Assembly (NCBI GenBank): GCA_038238245.1
Contig: JBBRXX010000008.1
Coordinates: 62,001 to 126,000, forward strand
Source: DASQHW01 sp038238245
GTDB lineage: Bacteria; Actinomycetota; Acidimicrobiia; IMCC26256; PALSA-610
Length of the DNA: 64,000 bases
Direction of reading: 5' to 3'
Shown: positions 25,226-33,247 of the stretch, one piece after another
How the letters are laid out: every line of letters starts with the position of its first letter
How positions within the stretch are numbered: position 1 is the stretch's first letter
Program-made: the position numbers and the translations under genes
Notes under the pieces: generated by a model
Seen by the model: only the letters and a program-made list of their open reading frames with translations
What the model was told of the DNA's origin: nothing
The model's database searches: none

Positions 25226-26194
25226 ATGGAATATCGACGGCTCGGCCGCAGCGGCCTGCAACTTAGTGTGCTCTCGTTCGGATCGTGGGTGTCGTTCGGC
25301 GGCCAGCTCGGCGTCGACACGGCGATGGAGTGTCTCGACGCGGCGCATGATGCCGGCGTCAACTTCTTCGACAACGCCGAGTCGTATGCCGGCGGCGAGT
25401 CGGAGCGCATCATGGGCCAGGCGATCAACAAGCTCGGCTGGCCCCGCCACAGCTACGTGATCTCGACCAAGGTGTTCTGGGGTCTTTACGACCTCCCGAA
25501 CATGAAGAACACGTTGAACCGCAAGTACTTGATGCAGGCGATCGACGGATCGCTCGACCGGCTCGGACTCGACTTCGTCGACCTCTTGTTCTGCCACCGC
25601 GCCGATCCGAACACGCCGATCGAGGAAACCGTGCGCGCGATGTCCGACATCGTCGAGAGCGGCAAGGCGCTGTATTGGGGCACGTCCGAGTGGACGGCCG
25701 ACGAGATCCGAGCCGCATGGGAGATCGCCGAACGTCACCACCTGCACAAGCCGGCGATGGAACAGCCGCAGTACAACCTCTTCAGTCGCATGCGCGTCGA
25801 GTTCGAATACGCCCGCCTCTACGACGACATCGGCCTCGGCCTCACGACATGGAGCCCGCTCGGGTCGGGACTGCTCACCGGCAAGTACCTCGACGGGATT
25901 CCGGAGGACTCTCGCGGGAGCCTCCCCGGATACGAGTGGTTGCAGGGCATGCTCACCGATCCCAAGACCAACGAACGCGTTCGCCGGCTGAAAGCGGTCG
26001 CCGACGATCTCGGCTGCTCGCTCGCGCAGCTGTCGCTCGCGTGGTGCACCAAGAACCCTCACGTGTCGACCGTCATCACCGGCGCGAGTCGCGCCTCCCA
26101 GGTGCGCGAGAACATGGAAGCGCTCGACATCGCGGCGCGGCTCGACGACGAGCTGATGGCCCGCATCGAAGAGGCGGTGCCGTTCCGCCGCTGA
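25226..26194 (+). CDS. Aldo/keto reductase, Kv-beta-like (AKR6-type)
   Basis: The 322-residue TIM-barrel reductase begins MEYRRLGRSGLQLSVLSFGSW. The catalytic tetrad is visible: Asp in FFDNAESY, Tyr in the same segment, Lys in VISTKVFW and His in LLFCHRAD. QPQYNLFSR, TWSPLGSGLLTGKY and the NADPH-binding TVITGASRASQVRENMEAL complete the fold. It resembles the Kv-beta/YghZ branch that reduces methylglyoxal and other aldehydes with NADPH. It has a probable leaderless promoter and a strong hairpin after the stop. Confidence 0.9.
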   Translation: MEYRRLGRSGLQLSVLSFGSWVSFGGQLGVDTAMECLDAAHDAGVNFFDNAESYAGGESERIMGQAINKLGWPRHSYVISTKVFWGLYDLPNMKNTLNRKYLMQAIDGSLDRLGLDFVDLLFCHRADPNTPIEETVRAMSDIVESGKALYWGTSEWTADEIRAAWEIAERHHLHKPAMEQPQYNLFSRMRVEFEYARLYDDIGLGLTTWSPLGSGLLTGKYLDGIPEDSRGSLPGYEWLQGMLTDPKTNERVRRLKAVADDLGCSLAQLSLAWCTKNPHVSTVITGASRASQVRENMEALDIAARLDDELMARIEEAVPFRR

Positions 26195-26212
26195 GCTCCT
26201 CGACAAAATGGC

Positions 26213-26245
26213 TCGGGCCGGGTCGCGCCCCGCGACCCGGCCCGA
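26213..26245 (+). terminator. 15-bp GC-rich hairpin after the aldo/keto reductase
   Basis: TCGGGCCGGGTCGCG (26213-26227) pairs perfectly with 26231-26245 around the loop CCC, 18 nt after the stop codon. No T-tract follows on the plus strand. Confidence 0.6.
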
Positions 26246-26284
26246 ACAACGGCAGATGCCGTCCGAAGGCGCCGCTCCGGCGCG

Positions 26285-26313
26285 CGTCAGGTCGCCTCCT
26301 GCGCGACCTGACG
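26285..26313. terminator. Second hairpin in the 26.2-26.4 kb gap
   Basis: CGTCAGGTCGC (26285-26295) pairs perfectly with 26303-26313 across a 7-nt loop. It follows the first hairpin by 40 nt with no gene between. It may be a second terminator or part of a small structured RNA. Confidence 0.4.
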
Positions 26314-26397
26314 TGCGTAGCAAACCCGCATCCGTGCGTGGCTGCCCGCCGACCTCCGTGTCCCCTGCGGAGCTCTTCCCCCTGTAGGCATTTTACG

Positions 26398-26420
26398 AAA
26401 AAGGTCAGGCTTGCGCCTGA
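26398..26420 (-). terminator. Intrinsic terminator of the monooxygenase-GNAT operon
   Basis: On the minus strand TCAGGC-GCAA-GCCTGA (26405-26420) is followed by ACCTTTTTCG. The stem (6 bp), tetraloop and T-run match a Rho-independent terminator, 25 nt after the GNAT stop. Confidence 0.7.
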
Positions 26421-26444
26421 GCTGTTCGCCCCATTTTCTGGGAT

Positions 26445-27005
26445 TCAGCCGTCCTTGACGTCGCGGTCGCGGGCCCACGTCATCAGCCGGCCACGTTCGC
26501 CCGGCGCCTCGGGCGCTCGCGTCTCGGTCCGCAGGAGCCGGTAGCCGAGCCGGCGGGGGATCGCGGCACTGCGTAGGTTCTCCTCGTCGCAGCAGATGAG
26601 CACGCGCCGTATGCCGTCCAGGCCGAGGGCCACGTCGGTGAGCGCGGCGCCGGCGCGGGTGGCGAGACCGCGACCGCCCGCGTCGACGTGGACCCAGTAC
26701 CCGATCTCGATCGTGCCCGGCCCGCGCCGGGTCATCAGGCCGAACGAGCCCAGCACGCCGGACCCGTCGCGCGCGAACAATCCGTACTGCCACTCCTCTC
26801 CGCGCTCGGCGAGCCCGGGGATCTTGCGCAGCCGTTCGCGCTGGAAGGCCGGGTCGGTCGATTGCTCGTCCGCCCACGGCATCCACGGGCGCAAGTGCTC
26901 GAGGCTCTCGGACACGGCACGCGCCACCGCCTCGGCGTCGTCGACCACGAAGAAACGCAGGTACGCGCCGTCGTCGAGCTCGATGCGTTCGGGCAACGCG
27001 ATCAT
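26445..27005 (-). CDS. GNAT-family N-acetyltransferase (RimJ/RimL-like)
   Basis: The 186-residue acetyltransferase has IEIGYWVHVDAGGRGLATRAGAALTDVAL, the acetyl-CoA pyrophosphate loop (RGLATRAG), and RVLICCDEENLRSAAIPRRLGYRLL, characteristic of the RimJ/RimL group that acetylates protein N-termini or small amines. LRPWMPWADEQSTDPAF near the N-terminus also fits. Its start overlaps the stop of the upstream monooxygenase gene (ATGA), so the two are translationally coupled. The true acceptor is unknown. Confidence 0.87.
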   Translation of the reverse strand: MIALPERIELDDGAYLRFFVVDDAEAVARAVSESLEHLRPWMPWADEQSTDPAFQRERLRKIPGLAERGEEWQYGLFARDGSGVLGSFGLMTRRGPGTIEIGYWVHVDAGGRGLATRAGAALTDVALGLDGIRRVLICCDEENLRSAAIPRRLGYRLLRTETRAPEAPGERGRLMTWARDRDVKDG

Positions 27006-27349
27006 GAACCGTCGCGCCCGAAGCCGTAGGCGCGCTCGACCCGGGCGATTCGTATCTCGTACGCGTCGTACCAGCGGGCGCGGCCCTCGTACTGCGCGAA
27101 TGCGTGATCGGCGTCGCGTTTCCACGCCGCGATCGCCTGCTCGTCCGTCCAGTAACAGACCGTGATGCCGATCTCCTCGCGCGCGCTGTCGACGCCGAGG
27201 AAGCCGGGTTGTCCGGCGGCCAGCTCGAACATTCGCCTGGCAGTCTCCTCGTACCGGTCGTCGGGTTGCACGCCGGGCAACGGTTCGGAGCGATGCGAGC
27301 TGAAGATGACCGCGTAGTACGGCGGCTCCGGAGTCTGCGCGAGGGCCAT
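27002..27349 (-). CDS. Antibiotic biosynthesis monooxygenase (ABM) domain protein
   Basis: This 115-residue dimeric ferredoxin-like fold protein contains YYAVIFSSHRS, RRMFELAAGQPGFLGVDSAREEIGITVCYWTDEQAIAAWKRDADH, the typical ABM segment. Members are cofactor-free monooxygenases or haem-degrading and signal-sensing proteins; which applies is not clear. It is first in a two-gene operon with the GNAT gene and divergent from the SDR-membrane fusion gene, with a palindrome between. Confidence 0.85.
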   Translation of the reverse strand: MALAQTPEPPYYAVIFSSHRSEPLPGVQPDDRYEETARRMFELAAGQPGFLGVDSAREEIGITVCYWTDEQAIAAWKRDADHAFAQYEGRARWYDAYEIRIARVERAYGFGRDGS

Positions 27350-27386
27350 GGTCTCATTGTGCTCGCTCGACTCGACGGGTCGAACT

Positions 27387-27403
27387 CGGATATGTAATAT
27401 CCG
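27387..27403. promoter_or_regulatory. AT-rich palindromic operator candidate
   Basis: CGGATAT-GTA-ATATCCG is a perfect 7-bp inverted repeat with a 3-bp centre in the 86-bp divergent gap between the ABM and SDR-fusion genes. The site is much more AT-rich than its surroundings and could hold a -10 region covered by a dimeric repressor. Confidence 0.45.
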
Positions 27404-27435
27404 GATTAGCAGCCACCAGTGTTCGGGAGGCCCTC

Positions 27436-28821
27436 ATGCGAGTGTTCGTTGCCGGCGCGACGGGAGTGGCGGGACGGAGGGCGGTCGCCCGCTTGGTGGC
27501 CGCGGGTCACGAGGTCACGGGCGTCGCCCGCTCGGCGGACAGGGAGGCGCTGCTCGCGTCCCTCGGCGCGCGATCGGCACGCGTCAGCCTGTTCGACCCG
27601 GCCGCGTTGCGCGACGCGATCGCCGGGCACGACGCGGTGGTGAACCTCGCGACGAAGATCCCCACGCTGTCGAAGATGGCGCAGATGTCGGCGTGGGAGG
27701 AAAACGAGCGGATCCGGCGGGAGGCGTCGGGGCATCTTGTGGACGCGGCGCTCGCGGCGGGGGCGACCGTGTTCGTGCAGGAGTCGCTCGCGTTCTTGTA
27801 CGGCGAGCACGGCGACGAGTGGGTGGACGCGTCCTCGACGTCGTGGGCACCGTCGACCTTCAGCGAGGCCATGGAGACGGCGGAGGCGAATGTCGCCCGG
27901 TTCACCGAGCGCGGCGGTCGCGGTGTGGTGTTGCGCTTCGGGAGGTTCTACGCACCCGAGAGCGGCCAGACGCGAGCGCTTGTGCAAGCAGCCCGCCGCG
28001 GCCTGGCGGGCGACATCGGTGCCGGTAACAGCTATGCACCCATGATCGACGCCGACGACGTCGCATCCGCGGTGGTTGCCGCCCTCGCGGCGCCGGCCGG
28101 CGTGTACGACATCGTCGACGACGAACCGCTCAGGCGGTCCGAGCAGGACCGCGCGCTCGCGGCGGCAGTCGGGCGGCGGCGATTGTGGCGCGCGCCCGCG
28201 TGGATGAAGCCCAAGGTGGCGGGCTTTCTGACCGCGTCGCAACGCGTCTCGAATCGGCGGTTCCGTGACGCAACCGGCTGGCACCCCGCATCGCCGAGCG
28301 TGCGGGAAGGCTTCGTGAAGGTCGCGCACGCGCTGGGCGTACCGCGCGCGCTCCCGGGCCGTGTGCGGCTCATGTTGTGGGTGCTTGCGTTCGGCGCGCT
28401 CGGTGTCGGCGTGCAGGCGGCGTTCTTCCCGCGTTCGTTCTACGACGACTTCCCCCTGGGCCGGGGCTGGGTGGCGATGGACGGCCGCTACAACGAGCAC
28501 CTCGTTCGTGACGTCGGGGCGCTCAATCTTGCGCTGCTCGTGATGACCCTCGGCGCGCTCGTGATCGGCATGATGGCGGTCGCGCGTCTTGCCGCATGCT
28601 CGTGGCTCGTCTACGCCGTGCCGCACTTCGTGTATCACCTCCGCCACCTCTCGATGCCGATGGCCGGCACCGAGAAGGTCGCGCTCGTCGTCTCGCTCGC
28701 GGTCACGGTCGTGGCGCCGCTCGTCCTGCTCTGGCCGGGACGGCGAGCGTCCGGAGGTGTCGACATCGACGAGCTCACGTCGGCCGGTGAAGCCCGCTCC
28801 CTTCACACCTCACGCGCCTGA
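27436..28821 (+). CDS. NAD-dependent epimerase/dehydratase fused to a four-helix membrane domain
   Basis: The 461-residue protein has an extended SDR domain (residues 1-300): VFVAGATGVAGRRAVARLVAAGHEVTG, then AVVNLATKIP and FVQESLAFLYGEHG, with Tyr and Lys less clear than in classical members. About residues 308-445 contain four hydrophobic helices (LMLWVLAFGALGVGVQAAFF, LNLALLVMTLGALVIGMMAV, a third with HFVYHLRHL, and VALVVSLAVTVVAPLVLLW). The C-terminal part resembles a small DoxX/DUF4345-type membrane unit. GGGAGG lies 8 nt upstream of the ATG. The substrate is unknown. Confidence 0.82.
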   Translation: MRVFVAGATGVAGRRAVARLVAAGHEVTGVARSADREALLASLGARSARVSLFDPAALRDAIAGHDAVVNLATKIPTLSKMAQMSAWEENERIRREASGHLVDAALAAGATVFVQESLAFLYGEHGDEWVDASSTSWAPSTFSEAMETAEANVARFTERGGRGVVLRFGRFYAPESGQTRALVQAARRGLAGDIGAGNSYAPMIDADDVASAVVAALAAPAGVYDIVDDEPLRRSEQDRALAAAVGRRRLWRAPAWMKPKVAGFLTASQRVSNRRFRDATGWHPASPSVREGFVKVAHALGVPRALPGRVRLMLWVLAFGALGVGVQAAFFPRSFYDDFPLGRGWVAMDGRYNEHLVRDVGALNLALLVMTLGALVIGMMAVARLAACSWLVYAVPHFVYHLRHLSMPMAGTEKVALVVSLAVTVVAPLVLLWPGRRASGGVDIDELTSAGEARSLHTSRA

Positions 28822-28866
28822 AACAAGGCCGTCCCGAGCGGGCAGAGCAGTTCGTAAGGTGGGGGC

Positions 28867-30027
28867 GTGAATCCGCACCTCGTCGAGCGGTTGCGACCGT
28901 TCGGGACGACGATCTTCGCCGAGATGTCGGCGCTGGCGGTTACGACCGGTTCGATCAATCTCGGGCAGGGCTTTCCCGATGCAGACGGGCCCGACGTCGT
29001 GAAGCAGGCCGCGCTCGACGCGATCGCAGGCGGGCACAACCAGTACGCGCCGGGCATCGGTGTCCCGGAGTTGCGCCACGCGATCCGGGCGCACCAGCGA
29101 CGGTTCTACGGGCTTGATGTCGACGCCGACACCGAGGTGCTGGTCACAACGGGCGCCACCGAGGCGATCGCGGCGTCGCTGCTCGCGCTGTGTGAGCCGG
29201 GCGACGAGGTCGTGACGTTCGAGCCCTACTACGACTCCTACGCCGCGTGCATCGCCATGGCGGGCGCGCATCGGCGCGTCGTGACGCTGCGGCCACCCGA
29301 CTACGCATTCGATCCCGCCGAGCTACGCGCCGCGATCACGCCCCGCACGAAGCTGATCCTCCTGAACTCGCCGCACAACCCGACCGGCAAGGTCTTCGGA
29401 CGCGAGGAGCTGCAACTCGTCGCCGAGGTCGCGCAGGAGCACGATCTTCTCGTCGTGACCGACGAGGTGTACGAGCATCTCGTGTTCGAGGGCGCGCACG
29501 TGCCGATCGCGACCCTGCCGGGGATGCGCGACCGCACGGTCACGATCTCTTCGGGCGGGAAGACGTTCTCCTTCACCGGTTGGAAGGTCGGTTGGTTGTG
29601 CGCGACGCCCGAGCTCGTCACTGCGGTGAAGACCGCGAAGCAGTTCCTCACCTATGTGAGCGGCGGGCCCTTCCAGCACGCGATCGCGGTGGGGCTCCAG
29701 CTCGAGGACGAGTACTTCACCGCGTTCACCGCCGGCATGCGCGACAAGCGCGATCGCCTGTGTGCCGGACTGGAGGACGCCGGCTTCGACGTCTTCCGTC
29801 CGCAGGGCACGTACTTCGTCACCGCCGACATCCGTCCGTTCGGCGAGCGCGACGGCCTGGCGTTCTGCCGGGCGCTGCCCGAGCGGTGCGGTGTGGTCGC
29901 GGTCCCGAACGTCGTGTTCTACGACGACGTCGAGGCCGGCGCGCCGCTGGTGCGCTTCGCGTGCTGCAAGCAGCCCGATGTCCTCGACGAAGCGTGCACC
30001 CGGCTGAAGGCATTGCGGGCGACGTGA
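28867..30027 (+). CDS. PLP aminotransferase class I (glutamine/methionine transaminase, YbdL/DapC-like)
   Basis: This 386-residue fold-type I aminotransferase has INLGQGFPDADGPDVVKQAA, TTGATEAIAASLLAL, NSPHNPTGKVF, VTDEVYEHLVF and the PLP lysine in ISSGGKTFSFTGWKVGW. GQGFPD and YEHL are typical of the kynurenine/glutamine transaminase K and YbdL group that converts keto-methylthiobutyrate to methionine with glutamine. TAAGGT lies 6 nt before the GTG start. Its stop overlaps the start of an omega-amidase gene, a pairing that argues strongly for the glutamine-transaminase reaction. Confidence 0.9.
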   Translation: MNPHLVERLRPFGTTIFAEMSALAVTTGSINLGQGFPDADGPDVVKQAALDAIAGGHNQYAPGIGVPELRHAIRAHQRRFYGLDVDADTEVLVTTGATEAIAASLLALCEPGDEVVTFEPYYDSYAACIAMAGAHRRVVTLRPPDYAFDPAELRAAITPRTKLILLNSPHNPTGKVFGREELQLVAEVAQEHDLLVVTDEVYEHLVFEGAHVPIATLPGMRDRTVTISSGGKTFSFTGWKVGWLCATPELVTAVKTAKQFLTYVSGGPFQHAIAVGLQLEDEYFTAFTAGMRDKRDRLCAGLEDAGFDVFRPQGTYFVTADIRPFGERDGLAFCRALPERCGVVAVPNVVFYDDVEAGAPLVRFACCKQPDVLDEACTRLKALRAT

Positions 30028-30785
30028 TCGTCGCCGGTATCCAGCACGACATCGTGTGGGAAGACCCCGCGGCGAACTTCGCGCGCCTCGCCCCGATGAT
30101 CGAGGAGGCCGCCGGGCACGGCGCCCGTCTGATCGTGTGCAGCGAGATGTACTCGACCGGCTTCTCGATGAAGACCGATCGCATCGCCGAAGCGCCGGAC
30201 GGCCCGAGCGCGCGGTTCCTCACCGAGCAGGCGCGCACACACGGCGTCTGGATGTGCGCGTCGCTGCCCGAGCGGCTCGACGGCAACGCGCTGCCGTACA
30301 ACCAACTGCTGCTCGCGGCACCCGACGGCACCGCGCACCGCTACGCCAAGATCCACCCGTTCAGCTACGGCCGCGAGCACGAGCACTATGCCGCGGGCAA
30401 CCGCTTCCTCACCGTCGACGTCGAAGGTGTCCGCTGCACGTTCTTCGTCTGCTACGACCTGCGCTTCGCCGACGATTTCTGGGTACGTGCCCGCGAGAGC
30501 GACTGTTACGTGCTGCCGTCCAACTGGCCGGCAGCGCGGCGCGATCATTGGATGACGCTCTTGCGGGCGCGTGCCATCGAGAACCAGGCGTACGTCGTGG
30601 GCGTCAATCGTGTCGGCCAAGGCGGCCGGCTGACCTACGCCGGCGATTCGATGATCGTCGATCCGTTCGGCGAGCTCTGCGCGCAAGCCGGTGACGGTGA
30701 AGCGATTCTCACTGCGGACGTCGATCCCGAACGCGTGCGGTCCGTGCGCGCCGAGTACCCGTTCCTCCAAGACCGTCGCGGCTGA
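30024..30785 (+). CDS. Omega-amidase (nitrilase-superfamily, YafV/Nit2-like)
   Basis: The 253-residue nitrilase-fold amidase carries the Glu-Lys-Cys triad: Glu in CSEMYSTGFSM, Lys in RYAKIHPFSYGREHEHY and Cys in FFVCYDLRFADDFW. The SEMYSTGF and KIHPFSYGxEHxHY segments are diagnostic of omega-amidases that hydrolyse alpha-ketoglutaramate to 2-oxoglutarate, removing the product of glutamine transamination. GTG 30024 overlaps the TGA of the aminotransferase gene (GTGA), so the two are made together. Confidence 0.9.
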   Translation: MIVAGIQHDIVWEDPAANFARLAPMIEEAAGHGARLIVCSEMYSTGFSMKTDRIAEAPDGPSARFLTEQARTHGVWMCASLPERLDGNALPYNQLLLAAPDGTAHRYAKIHPFSYGREHEHYAAGNRFLTVDVEGVRCTFFVCYDLRFADDFWVRARESDCYVLPSNWPAARRDHWMTLLRARAIENQAYVVGVNRVGQGGRLTYAGDSMIVDPFGELCAQAGDGEAILTADVDPERVRSVRAEYPFLQDRRG

Positions 30786-30799
30786 GCTATGCGTCCGCC

Positions 30800-32065
30800 T
30801 CAGACGATGGCGCCGGTGGCCGCGAGATCGCGGCGCAGCGCGTCGACGTCGACCGCGTGTACCCGCCCCTCATGTGCGAGGGCGTGCACCGCGGCCGCGC
30901 CTGCCGCCTCGCCGGTCGCCATGGCGGCGGGGATCTCCTTCGTCGCCTGGTGGACGTAGCGACTCGTCGAGATGCACCGGCCGGTGACGAGCAGGTTCGA
31001 CGTGCGCACGGTCGTCAAGCAGCGGTAAGGAATGTCGTAGACGACTTGCCGCTTGGTCCAGTGCCCGGTGCGGGCGATCGCATCGGCAAAGCGCCGATCG
31101 CGGTCGGACTTCTCGAGGACGTAGTCGCCGACGAGCCGGCGACTTTCGGTGATGCCGATCATCTTCGCGATGTCGTCGAGCCAGGCGTCCGGGTGGTGCT
31201 CGCGGATGCGCGCCATCTCGGCGCGTACCTCGGCGCGGCATTCCAGCTCCGCGGCGGTGAGGTCGTCGGGGTCGGTCGCGTCGACGCGGCGGGGGAGCGG
31301 TCCCCAAGGGACGAGCCGCCGCCCGGCCGCGGTCGTTCGGAAGCCGGTGTCCTCGCGGTCGTCGATACCGCCGACGCGGAACCACAACCACGGCGGGATC
31401 GTGACCGAATCGAACGACGCGCCGGCCGCGACCATGACGTCACCGTCGCCGGAAGCATCGATGACGACGCCCGGCCGCACGGCCTCCCGCCCGCGCTTCG
31501 ATTCGAGCACGACCGCCTCGATCGAGCCGTCACCGGTGTACGCGTGGGCGCACCAGGAATGCATGCGAATGCGCACGCCCGCGTCGCGCAACGCGTCGAA
31601 GGAGACGTCGCAGAACGCTTCCGGATCGAACGCGACCGAGTAGCGCACGACGTCGGGTGGTGCGCCCCAGATCAGACCCCACGCGCGCCAGCGCTCGACG
31701 TCCGCGGCGTCGGTGGAACCCCATTGCGCCGGCGGCGGGAAGCGCGCGTCGCCCCGCACCTCCAGCCGGTCGACCATCTCCTGGCACAAGCCCGCGACGA
31801 CCTGCGTGCCGCACCCGTCGTCGAGCGTGAGCAACAGGTTGATGAGGCCGAAGGTGGCGAGACCGCCGACGAAGCCGTACCGCTCGACGAGCCACACGTC
31901 GGCGCCGCGACGCGCGGCCGCGACCGCCGCCGCGATGCCCGCGCTGCCGGCACCGACCACGAGTACGTCGGGCTGTCCGATCACCGGCAGCTCGCGCTCG
32001 GGCTCCCGCCAGGTGTGTGGCGCGACGGTCAATGACGAGCGCTCCCGCTTCTCGCCAGCCGACAC
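30800..32065 (-). CDS. FAD-dependent oxidoreductase (FAD_oxidored family)
   Basis: This roughly 421-residue flavoprotein has PDVLVVGAGSAGIAAAVAAARRGADVWLVERYGFVGG, VVIDASGDGDVMVAAGA and a C-terminal STSRYVHQATKEIPAAMATGEAAGAAA, the hallmarks of the FAD_oxidored group related to fumarate-reductase-type proteins. The substrate is unknown; relatives sit in polysaccharide or secondary-metabolite loci. The start is uncertain: GTG 32065 or TTG 32032, the latter with a weak GGGAG upstream. It is divergent from the LLM gene by 24 bp. Confidence 0.82.
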   Translation of the reverse strand: MSAGEKRERSSLTVAPHTWREPERELPVIGQPDVLVVGAGSAGIAAAVAAARRGADVWLVERYGFVGGLATFGLINLLLTLDDGCGTQVVAGLCQEMVDRLEVRGDARFPPPAQWGSTDAADVERWRAWGLIWGAPPDVVRYSVAFDPEAFCDVSFDALRDAGVRIRMHSWCAHAYTGDGSIEAVVLESKRGREAVRPGVVIDASGDGDVMVAAGASFDSVTIPPWLWFRVGGIDDREDTGFRTTAAGRRLVPWGPLPRRVDATDPDDLTAAELECRAEVRAEMARIREHHPDAWLDDIAKMIGITESRRLVGDYVLEKSDRDRRFADAIARTGHWTKRQVVYDIPYRCLTTVRTSNLLVTGRCISTSRYVHQATKEIPAAMATGEAAGAAAVHALAHEGRVHAVDVDALRRDLAATGAIV

Positions 32066-32076
32066 GAACGTCACGC

Positions 32077-32082
32077 TAGTTT
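32077..32082 (+). promoter_or_regulatory. -10 box for a leaderless LLM oxidoreductase message
   Basis: TAGTTT is followed by 7 nt and the ATG at 32090. This position overlaps the start of the divergent FAD oxidoreductase, so the two promoters probably interfere. Confidence 0.45.
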
Positions 32083-32089
32083 GCGCGAT

Positions 32090-33193
32090 ATGAAATTTGC
32101 ATTGTTCTACGAGATCCCGGTGGCGCGTCCGTGGGGGCCCAACAGCGAGTACCTCGCGTACAAGCACACGCTCGAGCAGGCGATCGCGGGTGAGGCGGCC
32201 GGGTTCCACGCGTTCTGGACGGTCGAGCACCACTTCCTCGAGGAGTACTCGCACTGCTCGAACCCCGAGGTCCTGTACGGCGCGATCGCGAGCCGTACCT
32301 CCAGAATGCGTCTCGGCTACGGCGTGCGATTGATGCCGAAGCCGTACAACCACCCGGTGCGTACCGCCGAGTCGGTCGCCGTGCTCGACCTGCTGAGCGA
32401 CGGCCGGGTCGACTTCGGCACCGGCCGATCGGCGACGCGCATCGAGCTCGAAGGCTTCGGGGTCGATCCGAAGGACACGCGCGACATGTGGCGCGAGGCG
32501 ATCGAGCATGTCGTGGGATGCTGGACGAACGACCGCTACTCGTTCGCTGGCGAGCACTGGTCGTTGCCCGACCGGCGCGTGCAACCCAAGCCGTTGCAAC
32601 AGCCCCACCCTCCGATCTGGGGTGCCACGACGAGCGACGACGGTCACGCGCAGGTGGGCGAGCTCGGCCTCGGCCTGTGCTCGTTCGCGGTCGGCGTCTC
32701 ACCCGAAGAGGTGAAGAAGAAGATCGACATCTATCGCGCCGCGGTCGGCCGGTGCACCGCACCGATCGGCAAGGTCGTCAACGACCAGGCCGCGACCTTC
32801 ACAATGGCGGTGTGCGCGCCGACCGAGGAAGAGGCGCGTGAGGTCGCCCGCGAGTCGTTCGAGTGGTACCCGAAGGTCGGTGCCCGCCAGATCGCGCAGG
32901 TCGCCGAATGGATGGCCGAGCGAAAGCAGGCGCTCGGGAACTACGACTACGCGGCCGACATGAAGGCGCACTCCGACGACGGGTCGCTCGACCTGCTGTC
33001 GCTGGAGTACCTCGTCGACACCGGCGCGTGCGTGCTCGGCACGCCCGACCAGTGCATCGAGTCGTGCAAGCGCTACGAGGCTGCGGGCGTTGACCTGCTG
33101 CTCTGCCTCGTGAACCCGTACAAGATCGGGCACGACCAGGTCATGCAGACGATCGACCTCATGGGGACCCACGTCATCCCCGCGTTCACCTGA
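32090..33193 (+). CDS. LLM class flavin-dependent oxidoreductase (luciferase-like)
   Basis: The 367-residue TIM-barrel flavoprotein begins MKFALFYEIPVARPWG and has FHAFWTVEHHFLEEYSHCSNPEV, LGYGVRLMPKPYNHPVRTAESVAVLDLLSDGRVDFGTGRSAT and PPIWGATTSDD, the standard bacterial luciferase superfamily pattern with FMN or F420. VEHHFLEEYS and the GxGR phosphate loop (GTGRSA) are intact. Monooxygenation of a long-chain aldehyde, alkane or ketone is possible; the substrate is not identified. The close start 32090 is favoured by the leaderless promoter. Confidence 0.9.
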   Translation: MKFALFYEIPVARPWGPNSEYLAYKHTLEQAIAGEAAGFHAFWTVEHHFLEEYSHCSNPEVLYGAIASRTSRMRLGYGVRLMPKPYNHPVRTAESVAVLDLLSDGRVDFGTGRSATRIELEGFGVDPKDTRDMWREAIEHVVGCWTNDRYSFAGEHWSLPDRRVQPKPLQQPHPPIWGATTSDDGHAQVGELGLGLCSFAVGVSPEEVKKKIDIYRAAVGRCTAPIGKVVNDQAATFTMAVCAPTEEEAREVARESFEWYPKVGARQIAQVAEWMAERKQALGNYDYAADMKAHSDDGSLDLLSLEYLVDTGACVLGTPDQCIESCKRYEAAGVDLLLCLVNPYKIGHDQVMQTIDLMGTHVIPAFT

Positions 33194-33200
33194 TCTCGTA

Positions 33201-33239
33201 TTGCAACGGAACGGCCCGGCACGGGCCGTTCCGTTGCAA
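33201..33239. terminator. Bidirectional terminator, 17-bp stem
   Basis: TTGCAACGGAACGGCCC (33201-33217) pairs perfectly with 33223-33239 around a 5-nt loop, 7 nt after the LLM stop and 8 nt before the D-aminoacylase stop on the other strand. A shared terminator for the convergent pair. Confidence 0.8.
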
Positions 33240-33247
33240 ACACAGAG

